The notes beneath the pieces were generated by a model. The model had not been told where the DNA came from and did no database searches. It saw only the letters and a program-made list of their open reading frames with translations. A stretch of DNA of 64,000 nt from Pseudoteredinibacter isoporae_A (GTDB lineage Bacteria > Pseudomonadota > Gammaproteobacteria > Pseudomonadales > Cellvibrionaceae): the NCBI RefSeq assembly GCF_040372805.1, contig NZ_BAABWJ010000008.1, positions 62,001-126,000 of the forward strand. Reading direction: 5' to 3'. This document shows, piece after piece, positions 25,110 to 33,661 of this stretch. Both the position numbers and the translations under genes were made by a program. Numbering within the stretch: the first letter of the stretch is position 1; every line of letters starts with the position of its first letter.

Positions 25110-26498
25110 ATGAAACGTCGAACGTTCTTATCCGCAAGCTTGTTAAGCACATTAGCGCTGACGGCCTGCGTACCCAGCCTTAAAGTTAAGCAGCGTGGCC
25201 CGTACGAGTATGAAATTCGTTTGCAGGCCGCTAATTTTGAATTGATTCCTGGTCGCCAAACGCCAGGTTTGGGTTTCAATGGCGAGTACCCGTCTCCCAT
25301 GATTCGAGCGAAGCAGGGGCAACCTGTCATTATTGATGTCATAAATGAATTGGATGAGCCCACAACCATTCATTGGCACGGAATTCGTATTGATATCGCC
25401 ATGGATGGCGTGCCGTTTTTAAGTCAAAAGCCCATCATGCCAGGCGAACATTTCCGCTATGAATTTACGCCGCCGGATGCGGGAACGTTCTGGTATCACC
25501 CACATATGAACAGTGTAGTGCAGTTGGGGAAAGGGTTGGTAGGACTGCTCGTGGTCGAAGAGGCGGACAACCCCCACTTTTCTCCGGATGACTATGCCGC
25601 TGATTTACCTTTAATGCTGAAGAATTGGCACTTGAACGAGGATGGCTCATTTAAGCCTTTGAGTATCCCCCGTTACGCCGCGCGTATGGGAACACCGGGT
25701 AACTATGAGACGGTCAACGGAATGAACCGACCCACCATGACGGTGCCGGCGAACGCCTGGGTGCGATTGCGATTTGCTAATGTCGACAACACCTTGGTAT
25801 ACACATTGAGAGTGAAGGATAGGCCTGCCTATATTGTGAGTATTGATGCGAACCCTCTACCCGAGGCTAAGCCCTTGAAGCACCACTCTATCGGTGCAGG
25901 TATGCGCGTGGATATAGCCATCAAAACACCCGCGGCGGGTGAAGAGGTTGTGATCGAGAATGGCAAAGGGCGCTTGTTTTTTGACTTTATGCGTTTGCGT
26001 TCGGAAGATCGCCCCTTGAAAAAAATCGCTGGAAGTACCGTACCTATGCCACCAGCCAATCCATTGTCAGAACCGGATTTGGATAAAGCTGAGAAACAGT
26101 TTTTTGTTTTCGAGTGGGAGGGTGCTGTAACCCCGGCAGATAGAGCGGGTAAAGGGAAGCATGCGTTCTGGACAATTAACCGTCGAGCCTGGGAAGGCAT
26201 GAGCCCTGAAAACATTCCCGAGCCCTTGGCGAAGCTGGAACTGGGTAAGAGCTATATTTTCGACTTGAAAAACAATACCCCGCATAGGCATCCGATTCAT
26301 ATACACGGTGTGATGTTTAAAGTGATCAAATCGAATAAAAAGAAGATTGAACCTTTTTATACAGATACCGTATTAATGGAGAAAAACGAACGAGTGCAGA
26401 TTGCTTTTGTAGCAGACAATCCCGGTCGCTGGATGTATCACTGTCATGTCATTGAGCATATGAAAACCGGATTGATGGGCTATATCGAAATAGCCTGA
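25110..26498 (+). CDS. Multicopper oxidase family protein, Tat-type leader
   Basis: A 462-residue laccase-like cupredoxin protein. The leader MKRRTFLSASLLSTLALTAC combines a twin-arginine motif and a lipobox. All four copper-binding blocks are present: HWHG at residues 88-91, FWYHPHMNS near 130, HRHPIHIHG near 395, and MYHCHVIEHMKTGLMG near 445 with the type 1 Cys and axial Met. The enzyme should couple oxidation of a metal ion or phenolic compound to reduction of oxygen. Beside imelysin and di-haem genes, ferroxidase or cuprous oxidase activity is a sensible inference. It is not part of the standard pseudomonad imelysin cluster, so its place here is notable. Confidence 0.92.
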   Translation: MKRRTFLSASLLSTLALTACVPSLKVKQRGPYEYEIRLQAANFELIPGRQTPGLGFNGEYPSPMIRAKQGQPVIIDVINELDEPTTIHWHGIRIDIAMDGVPFLSQKPIMPGEHFRYEFTPPDAGTFWYHPHMNSVVQLGKGLVGLLVVEEADNPHFSPDDYAADLPLMLKNWHLNEDGSFKPLSIPRYAARMGTPGNYETVNGMNRPTMTVPANAWVRLRFANVDNTLVYTLRVKDRPAYIVSIDANPLPEAKPLKHHSIGAGMRVDIAIKTPAAGEEVVIENGKGRLFFDFMRLRSEDRPLKKIAGSTVPMPPANPLSEPDLDKAEKQFFVFEWEGAVTPADRAGKGKHAFWTINRRAWEGMSPENIPEPLAKLELGKSYIFDLKNNTPHRHPIHIHGVMFKVIKSNKKKIEPFYTDTVLMEKNERVQIAFVADNPGRWMYHCHVIEHMKTGLMGYIEIA

Positions 26499-26535
26499 TT
26501 GATAACATTGGCCAACAGGAGATAGGAGAGTTTTC

Positions 26536-27282
26536 ATGAGAATTTGTGCGGCGCAGCTACAAAGTGTTCCTGGGGACTTGAACGGGAATATCCAGAAGCA
26601 TCTGGAACTGATTGCGCTTGCGGCGCAAGAGAACGTTGATGTGATCTGTTTTCCTGAGCTGTCCTTGACGGCCTATGAGCCAACGATGGCCGCCGATCTT
26701 GCGTTTGACGCCGATAATGTCGAATTGCCGAGTATTCAGGCGCTAAGTGATCGCCACGGTATGCTGATTTATCTGGGGATGCCTTTGCGTTTCAAGATCG
26801 GGAATGGCCAAAGTGAACTGAGAATTTCCTTGTTGTGTTTTCAGGCTTTTAAACCGGTCCAGGTTTACTCCAAGCAGCTATTGCATAGCAGTGAACTGCC
26901 GTTTTTTGCTCCCGGCCGTAATGATTTGTATCTGGACTATGGTAATGAACGAATCGCTCCAGCGATATGTTATGAGTCCAAACAGTGCAGTCACAATGAT
27001 GCGGCAGAGTCTGCAGGAGCGACTTTGTATATGGCCAGTGTAGCGAAGGATAAACCGAGTGTGATAGAGGTTCAGAATGGGCTCTATTCAAAACTGGCAA
27101 AACAGTCAGGCATGAAAGTCATGATGTCGAATTGCTATGGACCCAGCCACGATTTCATTGGGTATGGTCATTCCGCTATTTGGAATGAACAAGGGCACTG
27201 TGTCGCTCAAATGGGGGTGAACGGCGATGGCATTGTCGTGTTCGATACCATCAGTGGAAAAGGGTTTGTAAAACAGCCGTAA
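26536..27282 (+). CDS. Carbon-nitrogen hydrolase (nitrilase superfamily)
   Basis: A 248-residue cytoplasmic enzyme with the nitrilase Glu-Lys-Cys triad: E41 in CFPELSLTAYEP, K113 in VYSKQLLHSSELPFFAPG and C145 in APAICYESKQ. Family members hydrolyse amides such as omega-amides or N-carbamoyl compounds; the substrate is not clear. AGGAG occurs before the ATG, 37 bases after the multicopper oxidase stop, so cotranscription is likely, although a metabolic link to the metal genes is not obvious. It ends close to an inverted repeat facing the TonB-dependent receptor gene. Confidence 0.88.
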   Translation: MRICAAQLQSVPGDLNGNIQKHLELIALAAQENVDVICFPELSLTAYEPTMAADLAFDADNVELPSIQALSDRHGMLIYLGMPLRFKIGNGQSELRISLLCFQAFKPVQVYSKQLLHSSELPFFAPGRNDLYLDYGNERIAPAICYESKQCSHNDAAESAGATLYMASVAKDKPSVIEVQNGLYSKLAKQSGMKVMMSNCYGPSHDFIGYGHSAIWNEQGHCVAQMGVNGDGIVVFDTISGKGFVKQP

Positions 27283-27291
27283 ACGAAAAGT

Positions 27292-27325
27292 GGTAAAGCT
27301 CCCGTTCTATGACAGGAGCTTTACC
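27292..27325. terminator. Inverted repeat between nitrilase-family and TonB receptor genes
   Basis: GGTAAAGCTCC and GGAGCTTTACC form a perfect 11-base stem around a 12-base loop between two convergent genes. T-tracts are poor, so it is a likely but not classical bidirectional terminator. Confidence 0.6.
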
Positions 27326-27336
27326 GTGGGAATGAC

Positions 27337-29556
27337 TTAGAAGCTGAAGTCAGCGCGCAGCGTAAAGTTTCGACCTGGCTCAGTGAAACGGGTAATGCCG
27401 TTGTCACGAACACCGATGCCCGGACGCAGGTCATCGCGACCAACAAAGCGAATGCTGTCCCAAATGTAGTATTCCTTGTCGGTAACATTGAATACACCGG
27501 CGCGCAGGGTTAACTGCTGATTCACTTTGTAAAAAGCCGTAATATCCAGAATGGCCGAGCTGTTACTGAGATAATCGCGTTCTTCGCGTTCACCATCGGC
27601 ATTGGTGGAGTAGGCATCGTCAGCGTCTTTGGCTGAGGTGTAAGTCAATGTTGAGTTCACACCCCAATCTTCCTGATGGTAAGCAAAACCCAGTTTGGCA
27701 CTGAATGGTTGAATGCTGGTGAGCGGATCACCGTTGTCCTGTTCACCTTCAGCATAGGCCGAGCTTGCAAAGGCGCTCATGCCTTGCGGCGCTCCGAGGG
27801 CTTTATGCAGATCCAAACTGGCGCTCAACTCCAAACCTTTGGTGTCTGCATCGCCCACATTCGCGGCAACCGAATAAATGTCTTCCTGACCCACGGAATT
27901 GACGCGAGTTCTGTCCTGGGATTCGATAAAATCCTGATACTGGTTGAAAAAACCGGTAATGCTGACGCGTCCGGCGTCAAAGCGAGTCTCGAAGGTCAAT
28001 TCGTAGTTCGTGGCGGTTTCGACATCCAAGTCAGGGTTAGGGCCTGTACCCCAGTCATCCGCCGAACCGCTGCGAGTGTAGAGGTTCTCAACAGTGGGTG
28101 CGCGGAAGGCACGGCCGATTTTGGCAATAAGCTTGCTATCATCGCTGATTTTCTGGGTTAAGCCCAGGGCGCCACTGAAGAAGTCAAAATCTTGTTTGTT
28201 CAGACTGCTTCCCCCGATGGCGTCACTGTAGAACTCACTGGCTGTGGCATCGTACTTGTAGTCATCATAGCGAATGCCCACATCCAGTTGAGTGTTGTCG
28301 CTTAAGGTAATGCGGTCCAGAACAAAGAGATTGTAACTCTGAATCTCTGAATGGGGGACCAGGGCTTGCCGAGTACTCGGAATTGTTTCAGTGCTGCCCT
28401 CGGGGGTAAACAGGCGCGTTTCTTCGTTATCGACTTCTTTGTCCGTGTAAGCAAAGCCGTAGAACAATTGATGTTCCACATTGCCGCTCTGAATGCGTTT
28501 GTTGAAATCGAATTTGAACTGGGTTACTTCTTGATCGAAAACACGATTGTCAATACGGAACCCCACAACCGGAGGGCCGAAGAAACCAGGGATGTCGACC
28601 CCTTGGAGAGTCCTGGCTTCAAAGTCGATGTTTTGTCGGTCGATGCTCCATTCGATGCGATCAAAGAAGGTCGCGTTTACATCCATTTTATGGAAGAGGC
28701 CAATGCGTTGACGCTCGCGGGTATCGTCTCCTTGTCGGTTGATATACCACGGTCCGTTATAGGAACGCGCGTCGGTTTTGATTTCCTGAGTGTAGTCCTC
28801 AACAACCAAGCCAATGGTATTGTTGCTGCTGATATCGTAGTTGAGTTTGAACAGAATACTGTCGGTGTCGCGATCTTGAGGATCTGGACGCTCGCGCTGC
28901 CCGCCGTCAATATCGGGGCCAGCGGTGTGGTTTTCGGTTTCGTGTCCACTGCGCTTGGTCGCGATTAGTAAAGCTTCAAACTGAGCAGAGCGACCCGCGA
29001 GGGCCATACTGCCCATTGTGGTTTCACTGGCACTGTCGTAGGAGCTGCTGAAATCCAGGCCAAAATCATTGCCACTTTCTTTCAGGAAGTCATCGGCATC
29101 CTTGGTAACAAAGCGAACGGCCCCCCCAAGGGCGCCACTGCCTGATATTACGGAATCGGCCCCCTTGGTGATGCTGACCTGTTTAACCGTTTCCAGTTCC
29201 AATCCATTACGGCCACCTTTGAAGTAACCGTAGGCCTGACCACCTTCGTATTGCAGACTTTCACCTTGTTCAATACCATCAATCGACACCGCGATGCGAT
29301 CATCCGCCACGCCGCGAATATTAAAACCGGTACCGCCCCAGCGGCCATCGCCAGCTTTGATGACAATGCCAGGTAGATCTCGAACCAGATCGTCCAGGTT
29401 GTTCACCATATTTTCTTCAATCTTCAGATTGGAGATGACTTCCTGATTTTCTTTGGTTTCGCCTTTCACTTTGGTCACATCCAGTTCCTGGACTTGAGCA
29501 AAGCTATTGCTGCTGGCCACAGCGATGGCCAACGCTAAAGTAGATTTTGTAAACAT
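27337..29556 (-). CDS. TonB-dependent outer-membrane receptor (haem/haemoglobin-receptor type)
   Basis: A 739-residue outer-membrane beta-barrel receptor. The signal peptide ends NSFAQ; a TonB-box-like ELDVTKV follows at about residue 24; the plug domain shows LDDLVRDLPGIVIK, GFNIRGVADDRIAVSIDG and the ITKGADSVISGSGALGGAVRF block; the barrel ends in the aromatic C-terminal strand LRADFSF. The plug wording resembles the haemoglobin/transferrin/lactoferrin receptor subfamily, but the His-rich FRAP/NPNL haem motifs are not complete: only FRAPTVENLYT is clear. GGGGAG precedes the start. It is the last gene of an operon behind a Fur-like box, together with DUF4198, EF-hand and ApbE-DUF2271 genes, supporting uptake of an iron complex or another scarce metal. 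Confidence 0.92.
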   Translation of the reverse strand: MFTKSTLALAIAVASSNSFAQVQELDVTKVKGETKENQEVISNLKIEENMVNNLDDLVRDLPGIVIKAGDGRWGGTGFNIRGVADDRIAVSIDGIEQGESLQYEGGQAYGYFKGGRNGLELETVKQVSITKGADSVISGSGALGGAVRFVTKDADDFLKESGNDFGLDFSSSYDSASETTMGSMALAGRSAQFEALLIATKRSGHETENHTAGPDIDGGQRERPDPQDRDTDSILFKLNYDISSNNTIGLVVEDYTQEIKTDARSYNGPWYINRQGDDTRERQRIGLFHKMDVNATFFDRIEWSIDRQNIDFEARTLQGVDIPGFFGPPVVGFRIDNRVFDQEVTQFKFDFNKRIQSGNVEHQLFYGFAYTDKEVDNEETRLFTPEGSTETIPSTRQALVPHSEIQSYNLFVLDRITLSDNTQLDVGIRYDDYKYDATASEFYSDAIGGSSLNKQDFDFFSGALGLTQKISDDSKLIAKIGRAFRAPTVENLYTRSGSADDWGTGPNPDLDVETATNYELTFETRFDAGRVSITGFFNQYQDFIESQDRTRVNSVGQEDIYSVAANVGDADTKGLELSASLDLHKALGAPQGMSAFASSAYAEGEQDNGDPLTSIQPFSAKLGFAYHQEDWGVNSTLTYTSAKDADDAYSTNADGEREERDYLSNSSAILDITAFYKVNQQLTLRAGVFNVTDKEYYIWDSIRFVGRDDLRPGIGVRDNGITRFTEPGRNFTLRADFSF

Positions 29557-29573
29557 TTGTGTCTCCCCGTTGT

Positions 29574-31034
29574 TCAGTTGGCGGCTATGTCAGCCTTGCC
29601 AACCAAAGGTGATCTCAACTCCAGTTCTATAAACTGGATTTCTTTTTGGCCTTTCTCGGTGTGTTTTATTGGCTTTCCTAGCTCAAATGGAATGCTTATT
29701 TTTTCGTGTCCACCATGTTCTCTGGCGGCTTCTATAATTAACTGGTATTGGCCAGTGGCCACGGATTTGCCGAAATCATTCCGTCCTGACCATTGCAGCT
29801 GGTATTCACCTGATCGCCGAGTAGGGCGTGCCATGACGTCCAGCAAGGCCGGCGTTTTGCGTCCTTGTCGACGCCACCAAACGCTGTTTTCGCTCATCCA
29901 GCGTTCGCTGTCGCCTAACAAAAGTAGATTTTTGACTACGTTACGTTGTTCGTCTTCGATCCAAAGTGCCACATAGGGTTTGCGATAATTTCCGCTGCGG
30001 ATTTTGGGCAGCGCGAAGCGGATGTTGGCTGAAGCCAGATTGCGTGCGGCGTTTTTGTTGTTCAGTGGATGCCAGCCGCTGCTTGGAAACTGTCGGCCAT
30101 CTTCGCTGATTAACAACGCCTCGACAGTAGAATTTTGTTCAACCCAGTCGAGGGCCTTATCCAAGTCCATCGTGCTGAGGGCTGTGGCAATGGCGTCGGC
30201 CTCGGTGGCCGTTGATGCGATGACTACGGCGCTGTTCGGGAAATCTCGTGGCCAGCCATCGCGAGCTTGGAGAATATGGCTGAACTGTCGGCGACCAATT
30301 TGTCGATGGCGGGCTTTGTGACCACTATAGGCAATGGCCTGGTTGTTCAGATGAACGCTTCCCAGTGAATGCTGTTGACTGTCATCGAGTTGATTCGGGT
30401 CGGCGATGCGTATCGGCCAGGCCTCGCTTCCATCTTCTTGCCACTGGCGAATGTCACCGCCGATATCCAGTAGAAGCGCTTTGGCCGAGGGGGCTGCCAT
30501 ACGAGCTTGTGCCATCGCTTGATCGATAATATACCCTTTGGCAATCGCAGAAAATTCCCAGCTGAAATCTGAAGGGATGAGGCCGTTACTGAGAGCGTAT
30601 TCGGAATACAGAGCCTTGCGGGCCAGGGCACGAATGACTTTTCGGTCAGGACGTTGCTGGTGCTTTTCGGCTTGATTCCAGGCGTCAATAACCTGACCCA
30701 GTCGGCAGCTGAACGCCATTGGTAACTCTTCTTGCCATTGTTGGCAAAGCGATACCATGGTTCTCATATCAGTGGACAGCTGGGAGCGAAGACCATTGCG
30801 AATCTGCATAAGTTCGCTCGTACTGTCATAGTTGCTGTACACCTTTTCCAAGCGACGAATCTCTTCCAGGGCGGCTTGTTCTGCGAGTTTGGCCTCTTGA
30901 TTCGACGCATCGATGCGCAGATGCATAGACGTTCCCAAGACATTGTCATGGTGAACATCGACAACTTCCGCGTTGCCAGCCACGCCATGAAGCAGGGCAC
31001 CAAGGCTCAGGAATGGGATGAGAATTTTGTTCAC
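29574..31034 (-). CDS. FAD:protein FMN transferase (ApbE) fused to a DUF2271 domain
   Basis: A two-domain exported protein of about 486 residues. The N-terminal 310 residues form ApbE, which attaches FMN by phosphoester bond to Thr/Ser of target proteins: visible blocks are GTSMHLRIDA, SNYDSTSELMQIRNG, EFSAIAKGYIIDQA, LLDIGGDIR, RRQFSHILQARDGWP and TATEADAIATALSTMD. The C-terminal 150 residues are DUF2271 (RKPYVALWIEDEQRNVV, WWRRQGRKTP, EAAREHGGHEK). At the position where the free DUF2271 protein has a flavin motif, this domain reads DVMARPT, so the acceptor site is degenerate. The GTG at 31034 gives a compact signal peptide; a GTG at 31073 is also open. Neither has a good ribosome site. Confidence 0.88.
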   Translation of the reverse strand: MNKILIPFLSLGALLHGVAGNAEVVDVHHDNVLGTSMHLRIDASNQEAKLAEQAALEEIRRLEKVYSNYDSTSELMQIRNGLRSQLSTDMRTMVSLCQQWQEELPMAFSCRLGQVIDAWNQAEKHQQRPDRKVIRALARKALYSEYALSNGLIPSDFSWEFSAIAKGYIIDQAMAQARMAAPSAKALLLDIGGDIRQWQEDGSEAWPIRIADPNQLDDSQQHSLGSVHLNNQAIAYSGHKARHRQIGRRQFSHILQARDGWPRDFPNSAVVIASTATEADAIATALSTMDLDKALDWVEQNSTVEALLISEDGRQFPSSGWHPLNNKNAARNLASANIRFALPKIRSGNYRKPYVALWIEDEQRNVVKNLLLLGDSERWMSENSVWWRRQGRKTPALLDVMARPTRRSGEYQLQWSGRNDFGKSVATGQYQLIIEAAREHGGHEKISIPFELGKPIKHTEKGQKEIQFIELELRSPLVGKADIAAN

Positions 31035-31115
31035 TGAAATCGCAACTGTGTTGATGAAGAGTGTTGGCGCCACAATGTGACGCCGTGAGTATTAGAGCCG
31101 TTTTGACAGTGAAAG

Positions 31116-32117
31116 CTAGTAACGGTCGCTTTGCACGGCGACTTTTTGGCCGACAGCGATGTCTTCTGATGAGATCACACCATCTTGATTTTTGTCCCAG
31201 CGATTAAAGATGCGCTTGCCTGAAATCTGCAGCTCATCGAAGGTCATGCGTTTGTCCTTGTTATCGTCCAGAACATCAAAACGAATATAGGTTTGCTTGA
31301 TCGCTGCACGACGGGTTTTGGCGATTGCGGCATCGACTCGATCTTCGTACTCACCCAGATACTCATTTAAGGCGAGGTCGCCGCTTTTGTCTTGATCGGC
31401 CAGGTGGAACAATGAACGGCGTTCATTCACAAATTCGCCTTTGGTGATTTTGCTGTCTTCGTTAGCGTCGTAGAGGCTGAACATGCCTTTTTTACTGTGT
31501 GTGGTAGGCATACGAATCATTGAGCGGCGAGGCGCCTTCTTGTTGGCGTTTTTCTCATCGGATTGGGCAAGGCGTTTGCCCTTTTTCTGTTTCCATTTGT
31601 GCTCGGGTTTAGGATCTTTGTCATCAATAACGCCATCTTTGTTGCGGTCCCAACGTGCAAAGGTGCGTTCGCCTGAGGCTTCATACTCCGCCCAGGTCAT
31701 GAGTTGGTCGTCATTTTTGTCGAGGGCCTTGAACCGCACAATGGTTTGCTTTACCTGACCTTTGCGATCTTTCTCAATGCGATCATCCAGACGACCTTCG
31801 TATTCGTAAACGTATTCTTCAGTATCCAGGGTGCCGTTTTTATTGCTGTCAACACCGTCGAAAAATGTACGGCGAGAATGGTTGTATTCCGTCCAGCTGA
31901 GAACGCCGTCTTTCGAGGCATCGTGATCTTCCAAAATGCGCGCCAGACGCTCTTCCGTCATGGGCATAGGGCGGTGGCCGCGATCGTCTTTGGCTGCCTT
32001 GCTGCGCTCGGCCTGGCTTAATCCCTTACTGCCCAGGTTTTGCTCGACAGTAGGTGTGGTTTGAGAGCAGGCACTGAGACTGGCAAGTGCAATGGCGATC
32101 GGTAGTAGTTTTTTCAT
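31116..32117 (-). CDS. EF-hand lipoprotein with eight calcium-binding motifs
   Basis: A 333-residue lipoprotein (leader ending LSAC). By eye there are eight EF-hand loops in two groups of four: DASKDGVLSWTE, DSNKNGTLDTEE, DKNDDQLMTWAE, DRNKDGVIDDKD, then after a basic linker DANEDSKITKGE, DQDKSGDLALNE, DDNKDKRMTFDE and DKNQDGVISSED. Most keep Asp at positions 1 and 3 and an acidic residue at position 12, so several should bind calcium. The two groups look like an internal duplication. The ATG at 32115-32117 follows GAGAAT and gives the normal leader. It lies 12 bases after the DUF4198 gene in the same operon. The role, perhaps a calcium-dependent partner of the receptor, is unknown. Confidence 0.85.
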   Translation of the reverse strand: MKKLLPIAIALASLSACSQTTPTVEQNLGSKGLSQAERSKAAKDDRGHRPMPMTEERLARILEDHDASKDGVLSWTEYNHSRRTFFDGVDSNKNGTLDTEEYVYEYEGRLDDRIEKDRKGQVKQTIVRFKALDKNDDQLMTWAEYEASGERTFARWDRNKDGVIDDKDPKPEHKWKQKKGKRLAQSDEKNANKKAPRRSMIRMPTTHSKKGMFSLYDANEDSKITKGEFVNERRSLFHLADQDKSGDLALNEYLGEYEDRVDAAIAKTRRAAIKQTYIRFDVLDDNKDKRMTFDELQISGKRIFNRWDKNQDGVISSEDIAVGQKVAVQSDRY

Positions 32118-32129
32118 GGCTATTCTCAC

Positions 32130-32930
32130 TTAGATATTGTCAAACACTTGAACACTTAGGGTGGTGGTGTGGCTGAACGTAGGGACTTCCGAACCGTCAG
32201 GTGCGGGTCCGCGATAGCGTGCGCGAAGCAAGTATTTTCCTGCGGGCAGAGTCAGTGACGCGATGCCGTCTTGATTACCGGCAAAACTCATGGGCTTGCT
32301 TTTTTCTTGATCAGCTCGGTATACCAGAATCTCCTGATTTGGGAGGCCTTTGTTGTCCAGTAAAACTTTGAGCGAAAATACCTCGTCGGCGAACAACTCG
32401 GTGGGATTGTGCAATGGCAGAATTTGCAAACCTTTCGCTTCGACTTTTAAAGCGCCATTACTGGGTGCCTTGCGACTGACATAGGTGTCAGCGCGCGTGA
32501 TGGATTGAAAGTGAAACTTCACTTTGGCGCCTTCGGGGGCTGGCTCTTTTGGATTCATGACGCGTTTTTCTTCGCCATCCAGATCGTAAATCAAGAAGGT
32601 GGCCCCGCGGCGTGCGCCTGTGGTAATGCGGTAGGTGCCTTCTTCGTTCAACTCGTGCTCCAGCACCACTCGGGTTTTCAGCTCGGTTAGGGTGTCCGGT
32701 TTGACGCGGTCACCTTTGGGCGTAGTGACCATAAAGTTGCCTTTGCTGAAGGCGGCCTCCGGAATAAAAAACGCTTCCGCAAAAGAGGCATCAAAGCTGG
32801 CCATTTTTCCCATCACGGGTTCAAAGCTGGTTGGCGCAATATAAGGCGTGTGGGCAGAACTCTGGGAAGCATTCAATGCTGCCAGAGATGCCAGTAACAT
32901 GATGCGAGTCTTGCGGGGTAGGCCGAACAT
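32130..32930 (-). CDS. DUF4198 family periplasmic protein
   Basis: A 266-residue exported protein. From the ATG at 32928-32930, with GGAG ten bases upstream, a signal peptide ends NASQSSA and the mature chain would begin HTPYIAP. Two beta-sandwich domains follow, as in DUF4198 (for example GTYRITTGARRGATF and LPAGKYLLRARYRG). DUF4198 members include NikK-type proteins of nickel or cobalt uptake and companions of TonB receptors. The predicted N-terminal His after signal cleavage is a recurring metal-binding feature. It is the first gene of the Fur-boxed operon that ends with the TonB-dependent receptor. Confidence 0.85.
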   Translation of the reverse strand: MFGLPRKTRIMLLASLAALNASQSSAHTPYIAPTSFEPVMGKMASFDASFAEAFFIPEAAFSKGNFMVTTPKGDRVKPDTLTELKTRVVLEHELNEEGTYRITTGARRGATFLIYDLDGEEKRVMNPKEPAPEGAKVKFHFQSITRADTYVSRKAPSNGALKVEAKGLQILPLHNPTELFADEVFSLKVLLDNKGLPNQEILVYRADQEKSKPMSFAGNQDGIASLTLPAGKYLLRARYRGPAPDGSEVPTFSHTTTLSVQVFDNI

Positions 32931-33003
32931 AGTCTGGTGCTCCGTGGTATTCAATGTTGTTACCGCCTGTAGTGGCGGCTCATTAAAGTTTGTGAATCTT
33001 AAT

Positions 33004-33022
33004 GCAAATACAAATTATTCTC
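33004..33022 (+). promoter_or_regulatory. Fur-box-like operator upstream of the DUF4198 operon
   Basis: This 19-mer agrees with GATAATGATAATCATTATC at 12 of 19 positions by my count, within a very AT-rich spacer 74 bases before the DUF4198 start. It can control the DUF4198, EF-hand, ApbE-DUF2271, TonB-receptor operon. Confidence 0.5.
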
Positions 33023-33079
33023 AATAATTGTTGAGGGAAATCCCCAATTCAATTCGACATTTCGGACTGTGTCCCTCCG

Positions 33080-33658
33080 TCAGCGGCTAAACAGGGCGAT
33101 TGCGCACAGGACTGCTGTCAGGCATCCCAGATATAAGGCGGGTTTCAGGTATCGGCGATTGGGCAAAAGTAAAATCAAACCACTGATGGAAAACAACAGA
33201 ATCAGGACTGAACTGACATCCAATAACAGCTTCCAGGCGAAACCGGTATGACGCCCTTTGTGTAAATCGTTCATCCAGGCCCAAACGCCAAAGTCGCTGC
33301 GGCTGGCGGTAATAAATCCGCTTTCCATTTCCAGCTCGCCGCTGGCAAAGCCTCCAGGCATTTGCGCGTCGAAAAATAAAACGTCGCCGTCATCTTCGAT
33401 ACTGAGTTGACTGAATCTTAAACCCAAGGCTTGTTCAATCTGCCCGATTTGGTCTGGGCTGAAATGCACACCTTGATTGGCATGATAGGCATTTAACTGA
33501 AGTTTAATTTCCTGTTCCTGAGCTTCGCCAACAAACCAACTGGGGTGATTCAGGGTAATGCCGGTGAAGGCAAAAAACAGCAGCAACAGCAGCAGTGCAA
33601 CGGCGGCGTAGATATGGAGTAGTCGGGACCAGCGCCAAAGGGTTTTATTTACTTTCAT
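33080..33658 (-). CDS. PepSY-associated transmembrane protein
   Basis: A 192-residue inner-membrane protein with an N-terminal helix (YAAVALLLLLLFFAFTGITL), a periplasmic PepSY-like part, and two C-terminal helices near residues 145-165 and 172-190. The motif NDLHKGRHTGFAWKLLLDVS is characteristic of the PepSY-TM group, whose larger members (PiuB/FoxB-type) are linked to reduction of ferric siderophores. The conserved His residues in NDLHKGRHTG could bind haem. It is the last gene of the TonB2-type operon, four bases after the TPR gene. A role in electron delivery across the inner membrane is an inference. Confidence 0.85.
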   Translation of the reverse strand: MKVNKTLWRWSRLLHIYAAVALLLLLLFFAFTGITLNHPSWFVGEAQEQEIKLQLNAYHANQGVHFSPDQIGQIEQALGLRFSQLSIEDDGDVLFFDAQMPGGFASGELEMESGFITASRSDFGVWAWMNDLHKGRHTGFAWKLLLDVSSVLILLFSISGLILLLPNRRYLKPALYLGCLTAVLCAIALFSR

Positions 33659-33661
33659 GGT

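Noticed and set aside
28351..28968. Plus-strand open frame of 205 codons inside the TonB receptor gene
   Set aside because: Antisense shadow of a well-supported outer-membrane receptor.
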